From positions 62,001-126,000 of the forward strand of contig CAZCTM010000001.1 of assembly GCA_964501925.1 (NCBI GenBank): 64,000 bases of DNA. The letters run 5' to 3'. The notes under the pieces are model-generated. The model was not told the DNA's origin, did not search any database, and saw only the letters and a list, made by a program, of their open reading frames with translations. The position numbers and the translations under genes were made by a program. Of this stretch, positions 1 through 8,086 are shown one piece after another. The stretch comes from CAYLYU01 sp964501925 (GTDB taxonomy: Bacteria > Pseudomonadota > Zetaproteobacteria > Mariprofundales > Mariprofundaceae). How positions within the stretch are numbered: position 1 is the first letter of the stretch; every line of letters begins with the position of its first letter.

Positions 1-148
1 CGGGAGAGTTGTACATGGATGACCAGGCCCTCATCGGGTCGTGTTCCACCTGGACTTGCCACCCCCGGTACTTTAACAGGCTCGCAATCTGGTAACCTGG
101 AAAGAGATTTTCCGTCAAGATAAGACCGTGCCTTTGTCCTGCTTTCAT
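1..148 (-). CDS. Partial protein, N-terminus only, possibly receiver-like
   Basis: Leftward gene cut off by the window edge; 49 codons are visible. The ATG at 148 follows an AAGGAG ribosome-binding site by about six bases, which favours it over the upstream in-frame ATG near 170. The visible segment has a beta-strand, an acidic turn, a helix and a second strand (GLILTEN ... GYQIASLLKYRGWQVQV). This resembles the first third of a response-regulator receiver domain, but the usual double Asp is not clear, so the family is only a guess. Three inverted TGACA Pho-box half-sites lie 71-97 bases upstream and point toward this gene, which suggests control by PhoB. Confidence 0.45.
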   Translation of the reverse strand, partial: MKAGQRHGLILTENLFPGYQIASLLKYRGWQVQVEHDPMRAWSSMYNSP

Positions 149-218
149 GTTCTTCTCCTTCGCATCCATGTTTTACCCTATTCACTGCCAGTGATGTCAG
201 AAGCATAGGGTCTCAATG

Positions 219-245
219 TGACAAGCGGTTGACATGGGAGTGACA
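219..245 (-). promoter_or_regulatory. Triple Pho-box half-site array facing the left-edge gene
   Basis: TGACA occurs at 219-223, 230-234 and 241-245, exactly 11 bases apart. Read on the minus strand these are TGTCA direct repeats, the core of the PhoB-binding Pho box (two repeats per PhoB dimer, 11-bp period). Orientation and distance fit activation of the leftward gene ending at 148. Confidence 0.65.
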
Positions 246-280
246 ATTCAAAGGCACGCTTTCAAAACTGATCGAGGAGA

Positions 281-299
281 TGTCATCAGTTTGTCATAC
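281..299 (+). promoter_or_regulatory. Pho box upstream of ppk
   Basis: TGTCAT at 281-286 is repeated at 292-297, an 11-bp period on the plus strand that matches the Pho-box consensus. It lies about 145 bases before the ppk start. phoB and the pst genes are in the same window, so phosphate-starvation control of ppk-sixA is plausible. No clear -10 element was assigned. Confidence 0.65.
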
Positions 300-443
300 G
301 AGCCGGGTAGCATGCCGGATGCAGAAGAAGGAAGAGAAATGGGCATTTCTCCAAAGGTCCCGGCTCTGCCGGGGCCGCTTTTCCACGAAGCCCGGAGTCT
401 TTCATTTCATGCAAATAACACGATGAAACGCTAGAGTCAGCTT

Positions 444-2525
444 ATGTGCGCGTTGTACTCTGACCGTTATCTCAACCGGGAACTGAGTCTGCTGGCATTT
501 CACCGTCGTGTGCTTGCTCTGGCCGAGGATACCCGCTATCCATTACTGGAGCGCTTGAAGTTTCTGTGTATTTCCAGCTCCAATCTGGATGAGTTTTTTG
601 AGGTGAGGGTTGCGGCCCTGAAGCAGAAATGGGCGCATGGGCTGAAAAGAACGGGTGTTGACGGGGCCGAGATTTCCTCCTTGCTGAATCATATCCGGGA
701 GCTGGTTACCGAGATGGTGCGCAGGCAATATGAGGTCTTCAATCATGACCTGGTTCCATCCCTTGCAAAGGAGGGCATACGCTTTCTCCGTCGTGATCGG
801 TGGAATGAAGAGCAGCGCGCCTGGCTGAAACGGTACATGCGCCAGAATCTGATGCCTGTGATCAGTCCGCTGGGCATTGATCCCGCACATCCCTTCCCGA
901 GAATAGTCAACAAGTTCCTTCACTTCATTGTTTCCTTGGAAGGTAAGGATGCCTTTGGGCGCGAACACCGCCTTGCGATTGTGCCGGCTCCCCGTTCACT
1001 GCCACGAACTGTGGCGATACCCGAGGCGATTTCCGGGGTGCCGCACGGATTTGTTTTTCTTTCATCCATCATGCATGCCTTTGTCGATGAGTTGTTTCCT
1101 GGCATGAAGGTCACGGGTTGCTACCAGTTTCGCCTTACCCGTGATACGGAATTGTACCTGGATGAAGAAGAGATGGCCGATCTCCGAGAGGAGGTGGAAG
1201 GTCGCCTGCAGACAAGCCGGCGCTTTGGCCGGGTCGTTCGGCTTGAGGTTCCGGACAATTGCCCCGACGATGTCGTGGAATATCTGCTGGAAAAATTTGA
1301 TCTTCACCCGGATGATGTGTTCAGGGTTGATGGACCCGTTAACCTTTCACGTCTTTCCAAGATTTATGACCAGGTTCAACGCCCGGATCTCAAGTTCCGA
1401 CCCTTCGTCCCATCCATGCCCGCCGGTCTTATGGAATCGGAAAATATGTTCACATTGTTGATCAGACGGGATGTCCTGATTCACCATCCTTTTCAGTCCT
1501 TTGAACCGGTTATTAAGCTGGTTGAGCAGGCAGCCCAGGATCCGGACGTGCTCGCCATCAAGCAGACGCTTTACCGGACCGGAAACCATTCGCGCATTGT
1601 CGACGCCCTGTGTCAGGCTGCCAGAAATGGAAAGGAAGTCAGTGTTGTCGTTGAATTGCGAGCCCGGTTTGACGAGGCCGAGAATATCTCTCTCTCGGAG
1701 GATCTGCAGCAGGCCGGTGCGCACGTGGTCTATGGTGTGGTGGGATACAAGACCCACGCAAAAATGTTATTGGTTGTCCGTCGAGAGGGCGGCAGGCTGG
1801 TCCGCTATACCCATCTTGGGACAGGAAACTATCACGGGGTCACCACTCGACAGTATACTGATTTCGGGTTGCTGACCTCCGATGAGGAAATTGGTGAGGA
1901 TGTCCATAAGCTTTTCCAGGAGCTGACAGGCCTGGGGCGTGCCTCCCGGATGAAAAAAATCATTCAGGCGCCATTTGATCTGCACCGGGTCTTGCTGAAA
2001 CATATCGAGCGGGAAGCCGGCATTGCCGCGACAGGGGGAAAGGGGCGCATTATTGCGAAAATGAACGGCCTGGAAGACGCGCACGTGATTGATGCCCTCT
2101 ACAAAGCATCTCAATCAGGCGTAAAGATTGATCTGATCGTGCGGGGCGTATGTTGTCTTCGTCCTGGTACGAAGGGATTGTCAGAGAACATACGAGTTCG
2201 TTCCGTTCTTGGCCGATTCCTGGAACATGCCCGAATTTTCTATTTCGGGAATGGAGGAAAGCCCGAGGTGTTTTGTTCCAGTGCTGACTGGTTGGTGCGC
2301 AATCTCCACAGGCGGGTGGAGACCGCCTTTCCGGTCAGCGCGTATCGTCTGAAACAACGCATTGTGCGGGAAGGGCTGCGTTACTATCTAAAAGATAACA
2401 CATCCGCTTGGCGCCTTAGGAACGACGGCTCCTATGTCCCGGTTCGAGCACGCAAAGGTCGGTCCATGTTCAATGCCCAGAACAGGCTTCTTAATGAGCT
2501 TACCGTTACGAATCAACGTGACTGA
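444..2525 (+). CDS. ppk: Polyphosphate kinase (PPK1)
   Basis: Reversible transfer of the ATP gamma-phosphate to inorganic polyphosphate. The 693-residue length is normal for PPK1. The N-terminus (RYLNRELSLLAF, then SSNLDEFFEVRVA) is the family signature. The two active-site histidines are visible: His438 in YKTHAKM (the autophosphorylated residue, E. coli His435) and His595 in LEHARIFYF (E. coli His592). The start is the ATG at 444 with only a weak AGAG upstream. It is followed five bases later by sixA, and the pair converges on ppx, so synthesis and degradation enzymes face each other. A Pho box at 281-299 suggests induction by phosphate starvation. Confidence 0.97.
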   Translation: MCALYSDRYLNRELSLLAFHRRVLALAEDTRYPLLERLKFLCISSSNLDEFFEVRVAALKQKWAHGLKRTGVDGAEISSLLNHIRELVTEMVRRQYEVFNHDLVPSLAKEGIRFLRRDRWNEEQRAWLKRYMRQNLMPVISPLGIDPAHPFPRIVNKFLHFIVSLEGKDAFGREHRLAIVPAPRSLPRTVAIPEAISGVPHGFVFLSSIMHAFVDELFPGMKVTGCYQFRLTRDTELYLDEEEMADLREEVEGRLQTSRRFGRVVRLEVPDNCPDDVVEYLLEKFDLHPDDVFRVDGPVNLSRLSKIYDQVQRPDLKFRPFVPSMPAGLMESENMFTLLIRRDVLIHHPFQSFEPVIKLVEQAAQDPDVLAIKQTLYRTGNHSRIVDALCQAARNGKEVSVVVELRARFDEAENISLSEDLQQAGAHVVYGVVGYKTHAKMLLVVRREGGRLVRYTHLGTGNYHGVTTRQYTDFGLLTSDEEIGEDVHKLFQELTGLGRASRMKKIIQAPFDLHRVLLKHIEREAGIAATGGKGRIIAKMNGLEDAHVIDALYKASQSGVKIDLIVRGVCCLRPGTKGLSENIRVRSVLGRFLEHARIFYFGNGGKPEVFCSSADWLVRNLHRRVETAFPVSAYRLKQRIVREGLRYYLKDNTSAWRLRNDGSYVPVRARKGRSMFNAQNRLLNELTVTNQRD

Positions 2526-2530
2526 CACGG

Positions 2531-3034
2531 ATGAAGACCCTCTACCTGGTTCGGCATGCAAAATCCAGCTGGGATCACCCCGATCTGGAAGATTTCGATC
2601 GTCCGTTGAGCCATCGGGGCAAACGGGACGCGGTCAGCATGGGCAAATACTTATTCAGAAAAAGTGTGATGCCGGATGTCGTTGTTACCAGCCCGGCAAG
2701 CCGGGCAGGGTTAACAGCACTTCTGCTCGTCTCGGAGGCGCAGAATGCTTCCTTGAGAAGGATAGAAGAAGGCCGGATCTATGCTGCTAACCTCTCTACG
2801 CTGGTGGATCTCATTCGAAGCTGGGACCATGGCTGGCAAAGGGTGATGCTGGTTGGTCATAATCCTTCCGTTTCAGACCTGGCCACCTGGCTCACCAACA
2901 GAGAAGTCGGGTACGTTCCCACATGTACCGTAATGGGAGTTTCCCTTCGGGTCCCGGACTGGCCGGCAATCGCATCAGGGTGTGGCAACCTGGTGTTCAA
3001 GTGGACACCAAAAGGTGTTCTCAATATTCGTTGA
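2531..3034 (+). CDS. sixA: SixA-type histidine phosphatase
   Basis: Small histidine-phosphatase-superfamily protein of 167 residues. The catalytic LVRHAKSSW motif (Arg8-His9) opens the protein and the second active-site His110 sits in LVGHNPS. SixA of E. coli dephosphorylates phosphohistidine in phosphotransfer proteins; related short members act on other phosphoester substrates, so the target here is uncertain. It starts five bases after ppk in what looks like one transcription unit. Its last codons overlap the 3' end of convergent ppx by 14 bases. Association with ppk is common in proteobacteria. Confidence 0.85.
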   Translation: MKTLYLVRHAKSSWDHPDLEDFDRPLSHRGKRDAVSMGKYLFRKSVMPDVVVTSPASRAGLTALLLVSEAQNASLRRIEEGRIYAANLSTLVDLIRSWDHGWQRVMLVGHNPSVSDLATWLTNREVGYVPTCTVMGVSLRVPDWPAIASGCGNLVFKWTPKGVLNIR

Positions 3035-4523
3035 ACATTTTGCAGGAAGAATCAAATTCAATATGGATCCTACGCTGAAAGGCCTGCTGAACGTAATTTG
3101 AGTTCTTTAATACGGCCCAGCGCTCCAGAAGAAGATCTCCATCTCCCTGAATTTGCAGGTGCATCTCTTTCTTTTCAGTGATCACCCTGACATCGCGCAC
3201 AAGATTCCGCCGTTCCTTGTTTAAGGCAAGGGCCAGACGAAGGAGGGCGCTTAGTTGCCATACTGTTTTCTGATCGCGTTTATCGAGGGCCGCATACAAC
3301 TTGTGTGACTCATCGGGTGGGGCCTTCCGCTGATAGCGAACCACCTGGGCCAGAAGGGTTTTCTCTCGCGGACTTAAATCAAGCAGCGGTGCGACAGAAA
3401 TCAGGTATGAGGCATGTCGGTGATGCCCTCCGACGCGTACATACATGCCGATTTCGTGTACCAGTGCGGCAAGTTCCAGCAGCAACCGCATGCGGTGATC
3501 CAGTCCATGCAGCGCCACGGTTTGATCAAAAAGCCTGAGTGCAAGCATTGCGACTTGTTGCGCATGGTTATCGTCCACATGGTATTTCTTTTTCAGGGAA
3601 TGCGCCCAGGCAAGCAAATTAAGTCGCTGGGACTTAAAGGTATGCTGCTCCGTTTCCAGCATATCAAGAATGACTCCGTCAAGCAGGCTGGCATCGGGCA
3701 TCACCATCCTTTTCCCACCGGCCAGTTGCATGATTTCATGAAAAACCACCGCAGCCGGCAAGATAACATCCGCCCTGTCAGGCCGCAGGCCCAGATGGCG
3801 AATGCGTTCTTCCATGCTGAATCTGGACAATCTTTTTATCAGCTTTTCCAGCTGTTTGCAGGTGATTCTGTCAGCTGATTCGGTGCCCAGGAACCGATAG
3901 GCCAGCTCTCCGATGGCAGTTGCGTTCCCTCCCGTACCGAGACATAGATCCGGTTTCAGGCCTCCGATCTGTTCCGTTAATTTTTTGCGTATGCCATCGA
4001 GATATTCTGAGAGAAGGATATTGAAGTGCCCCTGTTTGCCCAGTATCTCCAAAAGGCGAACGGTGCCAATCTTGAAACTCTGCGTGGAAACAACCCTTCC
4101 ATTATCGCATACAGTCACTTCCACACTGCCACCACCCATATCAATCAGGAGGGTAAGCATACCTGACAGATTGAAGCGATGAGAGATTGAGTAATGGACA
4201 AGCCGCGCCTCTTCTTCCCCACTGATCAGCTCCAGTTTGATGCCCGTCTCGTCATAAAGGCGTTTGGCCAGCTCGTGTCCGTTTCCTGAATCACGTACGG
4301 CACTTGTTGCAACAGCCCGATATTTTCTGGCGTGATACTGATCAAGTATGAGCCTGAACTTGCGGAAGGCGTGCAAGGCATGGTTTATTGTTTGCGGACT
4401 TAAAACACCTGCAGTGAAGGCATCGTGTCCGAGGCGCACTGGCTCACGATAGCGCCGGATTAGTTGAGGAAGGCCACCATCGTTGCGAATAGCGATACCC
4501 ATCCGTATGGCATTGGAACCCAC
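3021..4523 (-). CDS. ppx: Exopolyphosphatase / guanosine pentaphosphatase (Ppx/GppA)
   Basis: ASKHA-fold phosphatase that removes terminal phosphate from polyphosphate or pppGpp. Family motifs are visible: VGSNAIRMGIA (phosphate-1 loop), ATSAVRDSGNG, SGEEEARL, LLIDMGGGSVEVTV, and a C-terminal HD-type helical region with LAALVHEIGM. The coordinates use the GTG at 4523, but the conserved sequence clearly continues upstream in frame (AEYVAAID). The catalytic-loop Asp of AID lies just before this GTG. No ATG, GTG or TTG exists in frame between 4523 and the in-frame stop near 4604, so the true initiation codon may be ATT (4529 or 4595) or may hide a sequence error. Last gene of the pst-phoU unit, about 58 bases after phoU. 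Confidence 0.93.
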   Translation of the reverse strand: MGSNAIRMGIAIRNDGGLPQLIRRYREPVRLGHDAFTAGVLSPQTINHALHAFRKFRLILDQYHARKYRAVATSAVRDSGNGHELAKRLYDETGIKLELISGEEEARLVHYSISHRFNLSGMLTLLIDMGGGSVEVTVCDNGRVVSTQSFKIGTVRLLEILGKQGHFNILLSEYLDGIRKKLTEQIGGLKPDLCLGTGGNATAIGELAYRFLGTESADRITCKQLEKLIKRLSRFSMEERIRHLGLRPDRADVILPAAVVFHEIMQLAGGKRMVMPDASLLDGVILDMLETEQHTFKSQRLNLLAWAHSLKKKYHVDDNHAQQVAMLALRLFDQTVALHGLDHRMRLLLELAALVHEIGMYVRVGGHHRHASYLISVAPLLDLSPREKTLLAQVVRYQRKAPPDESHKLYAALDKRDQKTVWQLSALLRLALALNKERRNLVRDVRVITEKKEMHLQIQGDGDLLLERWAVLKNSNYVQQAFQRRIHIEFDSSCKMFNEY

Positions 4524-4581
4524 GTCAATCGCTGCAACATATTCTGCCGGCGTTGATAACCCTAGCGGGTTGTCTTCTTGC

Positions 4582-5289
4582 CTAGTCTTTGGAATGCTCG
4601 TCTCTCAGGATCCGGGCCGCTTCTTCATGATCAACGTGCCGGATGTCATGGCCCCGAATGATATAAATAACCATTTCGGCGATGTTTGTGGCATGGTCGG
4701 CGATGCGTTCCAGATTTTTGGCCACATTGGTCAAGATAATGGATGAACTGATGGAACGCGGGTCTTCCATCATGTAGGTCAGCAGTTCGCGATACATGGT
4801 CCTGTATCTTTTATCAATTTTCCTGTCCTTTTCGATGACATCCATGGCCAGATTGATATCGCCCCGGGCATAGGCATCCAGCGCACGGCGAACCTGCTGC
4901 AGGACCTTTTCACTGATGACTTCGAGGTTTGAGTATTCCAGAGGGGGAGATTTTCGGGTTCGGAGTGTGCCTTCGGCAATTCCGGCTGCGAGATCTCCCA
5001 TACGCTCCAGGTCCGTGACGACCTTGATGGCGGCAATAATGAAACGCAGGTCCCCGGCCGCCGGCTGGTGTCTGACTATGATGCTCCGCGTTAGCTCGTC
5101 ACTCTGGACTTCGAGGGCGTTAATGGCCTTGTCACGCTCAATGGTTTTTTTTGCAAGAGCCTGGTCCTGCTCCAGCATGGACTCAACAGCATTTTTTATC
5201 GCCCGTTCAACGAACCCTCCCATCGTCAGGATATGTTCTTTCAGCTGATCAAGTTCGGTATCAAAACGTTTCAGTGTGTGTTGTGGCAT
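4582..5289 (-). CDS. phoU: Phosphate signalling protein PhoU
   Basis: All-helical protein of 235 residues with two PhoU three-helix bundles. Metal-binding signatures ERMGDLAAGIAEG (about 95-107) and ERIADHATNIAEM (about 192-204) are both present. PhoU bridges the PstSCAB transporter and PhoR and keeps the Pho regulon off when phosphate is plentiful. The ATG at 5289 has AGGAG about nine bases upstream. It begins ten bases after pstB stops, the usual pstSCAB-phoU order. Confidence 0.97.
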   Translation of the reverse strand: MPQHTLKRFDTELDQLKEHILTMGGFVERAIKNAVESMLEQDQALAKKTIERDKAINALEVQSDELTRSIIVRHQPAAGDLRFIIAAIKVVTDLERMGDLAAGIAEGTLRTRKSPPLEYSNLEVISEKVLQQVRRALDAYARGDINLAMDVIEKDRKIDKRYRTMYRELLTYMMEDPRSISSSIILTNVAKNLERIADHATNIAEMVIYIIRGHDIRHVDHEEAARILRDEHSKD

Positions 5290-5299
5290 TTCTGGACTC

Positions 5300-6154
5300 C
5301 TATCCGAAACGACCGGTAATGTAATCTTCAGTTTGCTGCTTGGCAGGTGATGTAAAGATTACCTGAGTGTCATCGAACTCGATCAGCTTGCCAAGGTAGA
5401 AAAAGGCCGTTCGGTCCGAAATGCGCGCTGCCTGCTGCAGATTGTGGGTGACGATCACAATCGTGAATTTCTGTTTCAGTTCATCAATAAGTTCCTCGAT
5501 CTTGGTCGTTGCGATGGGATCAAGTGCCGAGCAGGGCTCGTCCATGAGAATCACTTCGGGTTCAATGGCCAGCGCTCGCGCGATACATAAACGCTGCTGT
5601 TGACCTCCGGAAAGCGCCGTGCCGGGCTGGTCCAGCATGTCCTTGACCTCATCCCACAGGGCTGCGCCGCGAAGAGCCTTCTCCACCCGATCAGCCATCT
5701 CGCTCTTGCTTATGTTGCCATGGAGTTTCAGACCATAGGCGATATTGTCGGCGATGGACATGGGAAAGGGTGTGGGTTTCTGGAAAATCATGCCCACCTT
5801 GTGTCGCAGCTCAAGTGCGGGGACCTTTGGATCGAGGATGTTCAACCCGTCCATCAGGATCTCGCCCTCCGCGCGATGACCCTTGTAGAGATCGAACATG
5901 CGATTGTAGGTACGGATGTGCGTGGACTTGCCGCATCCGGAAGGTCCGATAAAGGCCGTTACCCTGTTTCTTGGGATATCCAGTGTGTTGTCAAACAGGA
6001 CCTGCTTGTCACCGTAGTAAAAGTTCAGGTGACGAACGGACAGCTTGATGTCGCCAGGGGCGGCCTGGGTATCACGAATGGTTTTCTCCATCTTTACATC
6101 CGGTGTTGTGCTCGATACATCCTCAATTTCCTGGATGGCAGTTTCCGGGGTCAA
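5300..6154 (-). CDS. pstB: Phosphate ABC transporter ATP-binding protein
   Basis: ATPase of the high-affinity phosphate importer. Visible are the Walker A GPSGCGKSTH, Q-loop MIFQKPTPFPMS, signature LSGGQQQRL, Walker B VILMDEPCSALD and H-loop VTHN. I chose a TTG start at 6154: AAAGGAG lies at the right distance and TTG overlaps the TGA stop of pstA (TTGA). The longer reading back to 6238 would run deep into pstA, and a later ATG at 6091 lacks a ribosome site. The resulting 284 residues include a roughly 35-residue acidic N-terminal extension before the ABC domain (KLSVRHLNFYYG), slightly longer than E. coli PstB. Confidence 0.96.
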   Translation of the reverse strand: MTPETAIQEIEDVSSTTPDVKMEKTIRDTQAAPGDIKLSVRHLNFYYGDKQVLFDNTLDIPRNRVTAFIGPSGCGKSTHIRTYNRMFDLYKGHRAEGEILMDGLNILDPKVPALELRHKVGMIFQKPTPFPMSIADNIAYGLKLHGNISKSEMADRVEKALRGAALWDEVKDMLDQPGTALSGGQQQRLCIARALAIEPEVILMDEPCSALDPIATTKIEELIDELKQKFTIVIVTHNLQQAARISDRTAFFYLGKLIEFDDTQVIFTSPAKQQTEDYITGRFG

Positions 6155-6990
6155 CGTCTGCTCCTTTTGCGCAGTACAAGGCGCGTGATAATCGTTGTGG
6201 CCAGTACGGCCATACTGATCAGAAAAGCGGCTCCCCAAGCCATCGCATGCCAGTCATCGTAGGGACTCATGGCATAGTTGAACAGCGTGACCGTCAGGTT
6301 ACCCATCGGTTCGTTCATGCTCTCCATCCAATACGGGCTGCTCATGGCTGTAAACAGCAGCGGTGCGGTTTCTCCCGCCACACGAGCCACAGCCAGCATG
6401 ATGCCGGTGATCATGCCTGCTGCTGCAGCGCGATATATGACCTGTGGCATGATCTTCCAGTAGGGGGCACCCAGCGCCAGCGCCGCCTCACGCAGTTCAT
6501 GCGGGACGAGTTTGAGCATCTCTTCCGTGGTGCGTGAAATAACCGGAAGCATAATGATCGCCAGTGATACAGAGCCGGCCCATCCGGAAAAGTGTGACAT
6601 GGGGCGGACCATGACGAGGTAAACAAAGACACCGATGACTATGGATGGCGCCGAGACAAGGATATCGGAGAAATAACGGATCAGCTGGCCCGTCCTGGAT
6701 TCACGTCCGAATTCGGACAACCAGGTGCCGGCCATGACGCCGAAGGGTACGGCAATGCATGTAGCCACTACGGTCATGAGCAGGGTGCCGACAATGGCAT
6801 TGGCCAGTCCGCCTCCCTCCATTCCCGGCGGGGCTGGCAATTCGGTGAAGAAGTCCCAGTTGATGGCGGATGCACCTCGCAGGGCCACATCACCGAGAAT
6901 CCATGTGAGCATGACAAGGCCAAGCATTGCGGCCATCCCGGATACGGTGAGAATGATGTGATTGACGATGATTCGTCTGCGCCGGTGCAC
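6151..6990 (-). CDS. pstA: Phosphate ABC transporter permease PstA
   Basis: Integral membrane permease of 279 residues with six predicted membrane helices. The EAA-loop region (EEMLKLVPHELREAALALGAPYWKIM) contacts PstB. It starts with GTG at 6990, sharing one base with the TAG stop of pstC, and GGAGG in the pstC tail serves as ribosome site. Its own TGA overlaps the TTG start of pstB. This indicates tight translational coupling across pstC-pstA-pstB. Confidence 0.96.
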   Translation of the reverse strand: MHRRRRIIVNHIILTVSGMAAMLGLVMLTWILGDVALRGASAINWDFFTELPAPPGMEGGGLANAIVGTLLMTVVATCIAVPFGVMAGTWLSEFGRESRTGQLIRYFSDILVSAPSIVIGVFVYLVMVRPMSHFSGWAGSVSLAIIMLPVISRTTEEMLKLVPHELREAALALGAPYWKIMPQVIYRAAAAGMITGIMLAVARVAGETAPLLFTAMSSPYWMESMNEPMGNLTVTLFNYAMSPYDDWHAMAWGAAFLISMAVLATTIITRLVLRKRSRR

Positions 6991-7913
6991 TATTTACCGC
7001 CTCCGGGCTGACCGCGCCGCAGCCACAACTGTGCAAGCCCGAGTACGATGAAGGTGATCAGAAACAGTACCAGTCCCAGCTCCACGAGCGAGGACAGGTA
7101 TATATCATTATCCGCTTCCGTAAATTCATTGGCCAGGGTCGAGGCGATCGAATTGCCGGGGGCGAACAACGACCACGAAAGATGATAGGCGTTACCGATC
7201 ACAAAGGTGACAGCCATGGTTTCACCAAGTGCACGACCCATGCCCAGAAAAACGGCTCCGGCGATACCTTTCTTGCCATAGGGTATCATGATGTCACGCA
7301 CCACCTCCCATGTTGTGCATCCCATGCCGTAGGCCGCCTCTTTCAGGTTGTGTGGCACCATCAGGAACACATCGCGTGTCACCGAGGCGATAAAGGGGAG
7401 AATCATCAGAGCCAGTACAAGTCCGGCTGTAAGCATGCCGATGCCCATGGGGGCACCGGTAAAGAAAGGGAGAAAACCCAGATGATCAGCCAGCCAAGGC
7501 TGAACGTGGTCGGCCATCAGCGGGGACAGAACAAACAGGCCCCACATGCCATAAACGATGCTTGGAATGGCAGCAAGCAATTCGATGGCTGTACCGAACG
7601 GGGCCTTCATCCATTCAGGTGCCAGTTCGGCGAGAAACAGCGCCACACCGATGCTGATCGGGACGGCGATCAGCATGGCAAGTATCGAGGAAATCAGTGT
7701 TCCGCCAATCGGAATCAGGGCACCAAAATCGTTTTTTACAGGATTCCAGGCGCTGCTGGTCAGAAACGAAAAGCCAAATTTATGAATGGAGGGCAGGGAT
7801 TCGTGCCAGAGGTTGCCGAGAATGGCAGCAAACAACACCAGGATGCCCAGCGCAAATGCATATGTCAGCCCTCTGAAGACCACATCGCCCCATGCGCTGT
7901 TTTTCGTTTTCAT
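6990..7913 (-). CDS. pstC: Phosphate ABC transporter permease PstC
   Basis: Second permease of the importer, 307 residues from the ATG at 7913 (MKTKNSAWGD). The transporter coupling loop is visible (FLMVPHNLKEAAYGMGCTTWEVV). A longer open frame to 8051 reads through a strong hairpin at 8009-8034, so it is rejected as leader. The ribosome site is weak: GAGGGAG lies about 15 bases upstream. The 173-base gap after pstS plus the hairpin suggests pstC and downstream genes are transcribed at a lower level than pstS. Confidence 0.94.
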   Translation of the reverse strand: MKTKNSAWGDVVFRGLTYAFALGILVLFAAILGNLWHESLPSIHKFGFSFLTSSAWNPVKNDFGALIPIGGTLISSILAMLIAVPISIGVALFLAELAPEWMKAPFGTAIELLAAIPSIVYGMWGLFVLSPLMADHVQPWLADHLGFLPFFTGAPMGIGMLTAGLVLALMILPFIASVTRDVFLMVPHNLKEAAYGMGCTTWEVVRDIMIPYGKKGIAGAVFLGMGRALGETMAVTFVIGNAYHLSWSLFAPGNSIASTLANEFTEADNDIYLSSLVELGLVLFLITFIVLGLAQLWLRRGQPGGGK

Positions 7914-8008
7914 GTCTTGTAGTGCACTCCCTCTTCCATGGTCGGCTGCGGACGCAATACTTGCGGCAAATCCCACATCACGCAATGGGATGTGTGAAGC
8001 TGGAATGA

Positions 8009-8034
8009 AAGGGCCGGGACTGGTCCCGGCCCTT
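8009..8034 (-). terminator. Hairpin between pstS and pstC, probable attenuator
   Basis: A 12-bp perfect inverted repeat (AAGGGCCGGGAC / GTCCCGGCCCTT) with a two-base apex lies 53 bases after the pstS stop. The following T-run on the minus strand is short (TTTC). A partial terminator or mRNA-stabilising stem here would give more binding protein than permease, as is typical for ABC importers. Confidence 0.6.
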
Positions 8035-8086
8035 CGTTCGGCCTCCGGCATCCGACAGAAATGCCGTATGTGCCGGATGAGTTGAA

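Noticed and set aside
234..434. A 66-codon frame before ppk
   Set aside because: It overlaps the Pho boxes, has no ribosome site and looks like leader sequence.
543..968. Antisense open frames inside ppk and many other genes
   Set aside because: They are shadows of strongly conserved coding frames, without ribosome sites or recognisable domains.
6155..6238. Longer N-terminus for pstB
   Set aside because: It lies inside pstA; the TTG at 6154 has a proper AAAGGAG and couples to the pstA stop.
7914..8051. Longer N-terminus for pstC
   Set aside because: It would translate through the intercistronic hairpin and adds sequence unlike the PstC family.
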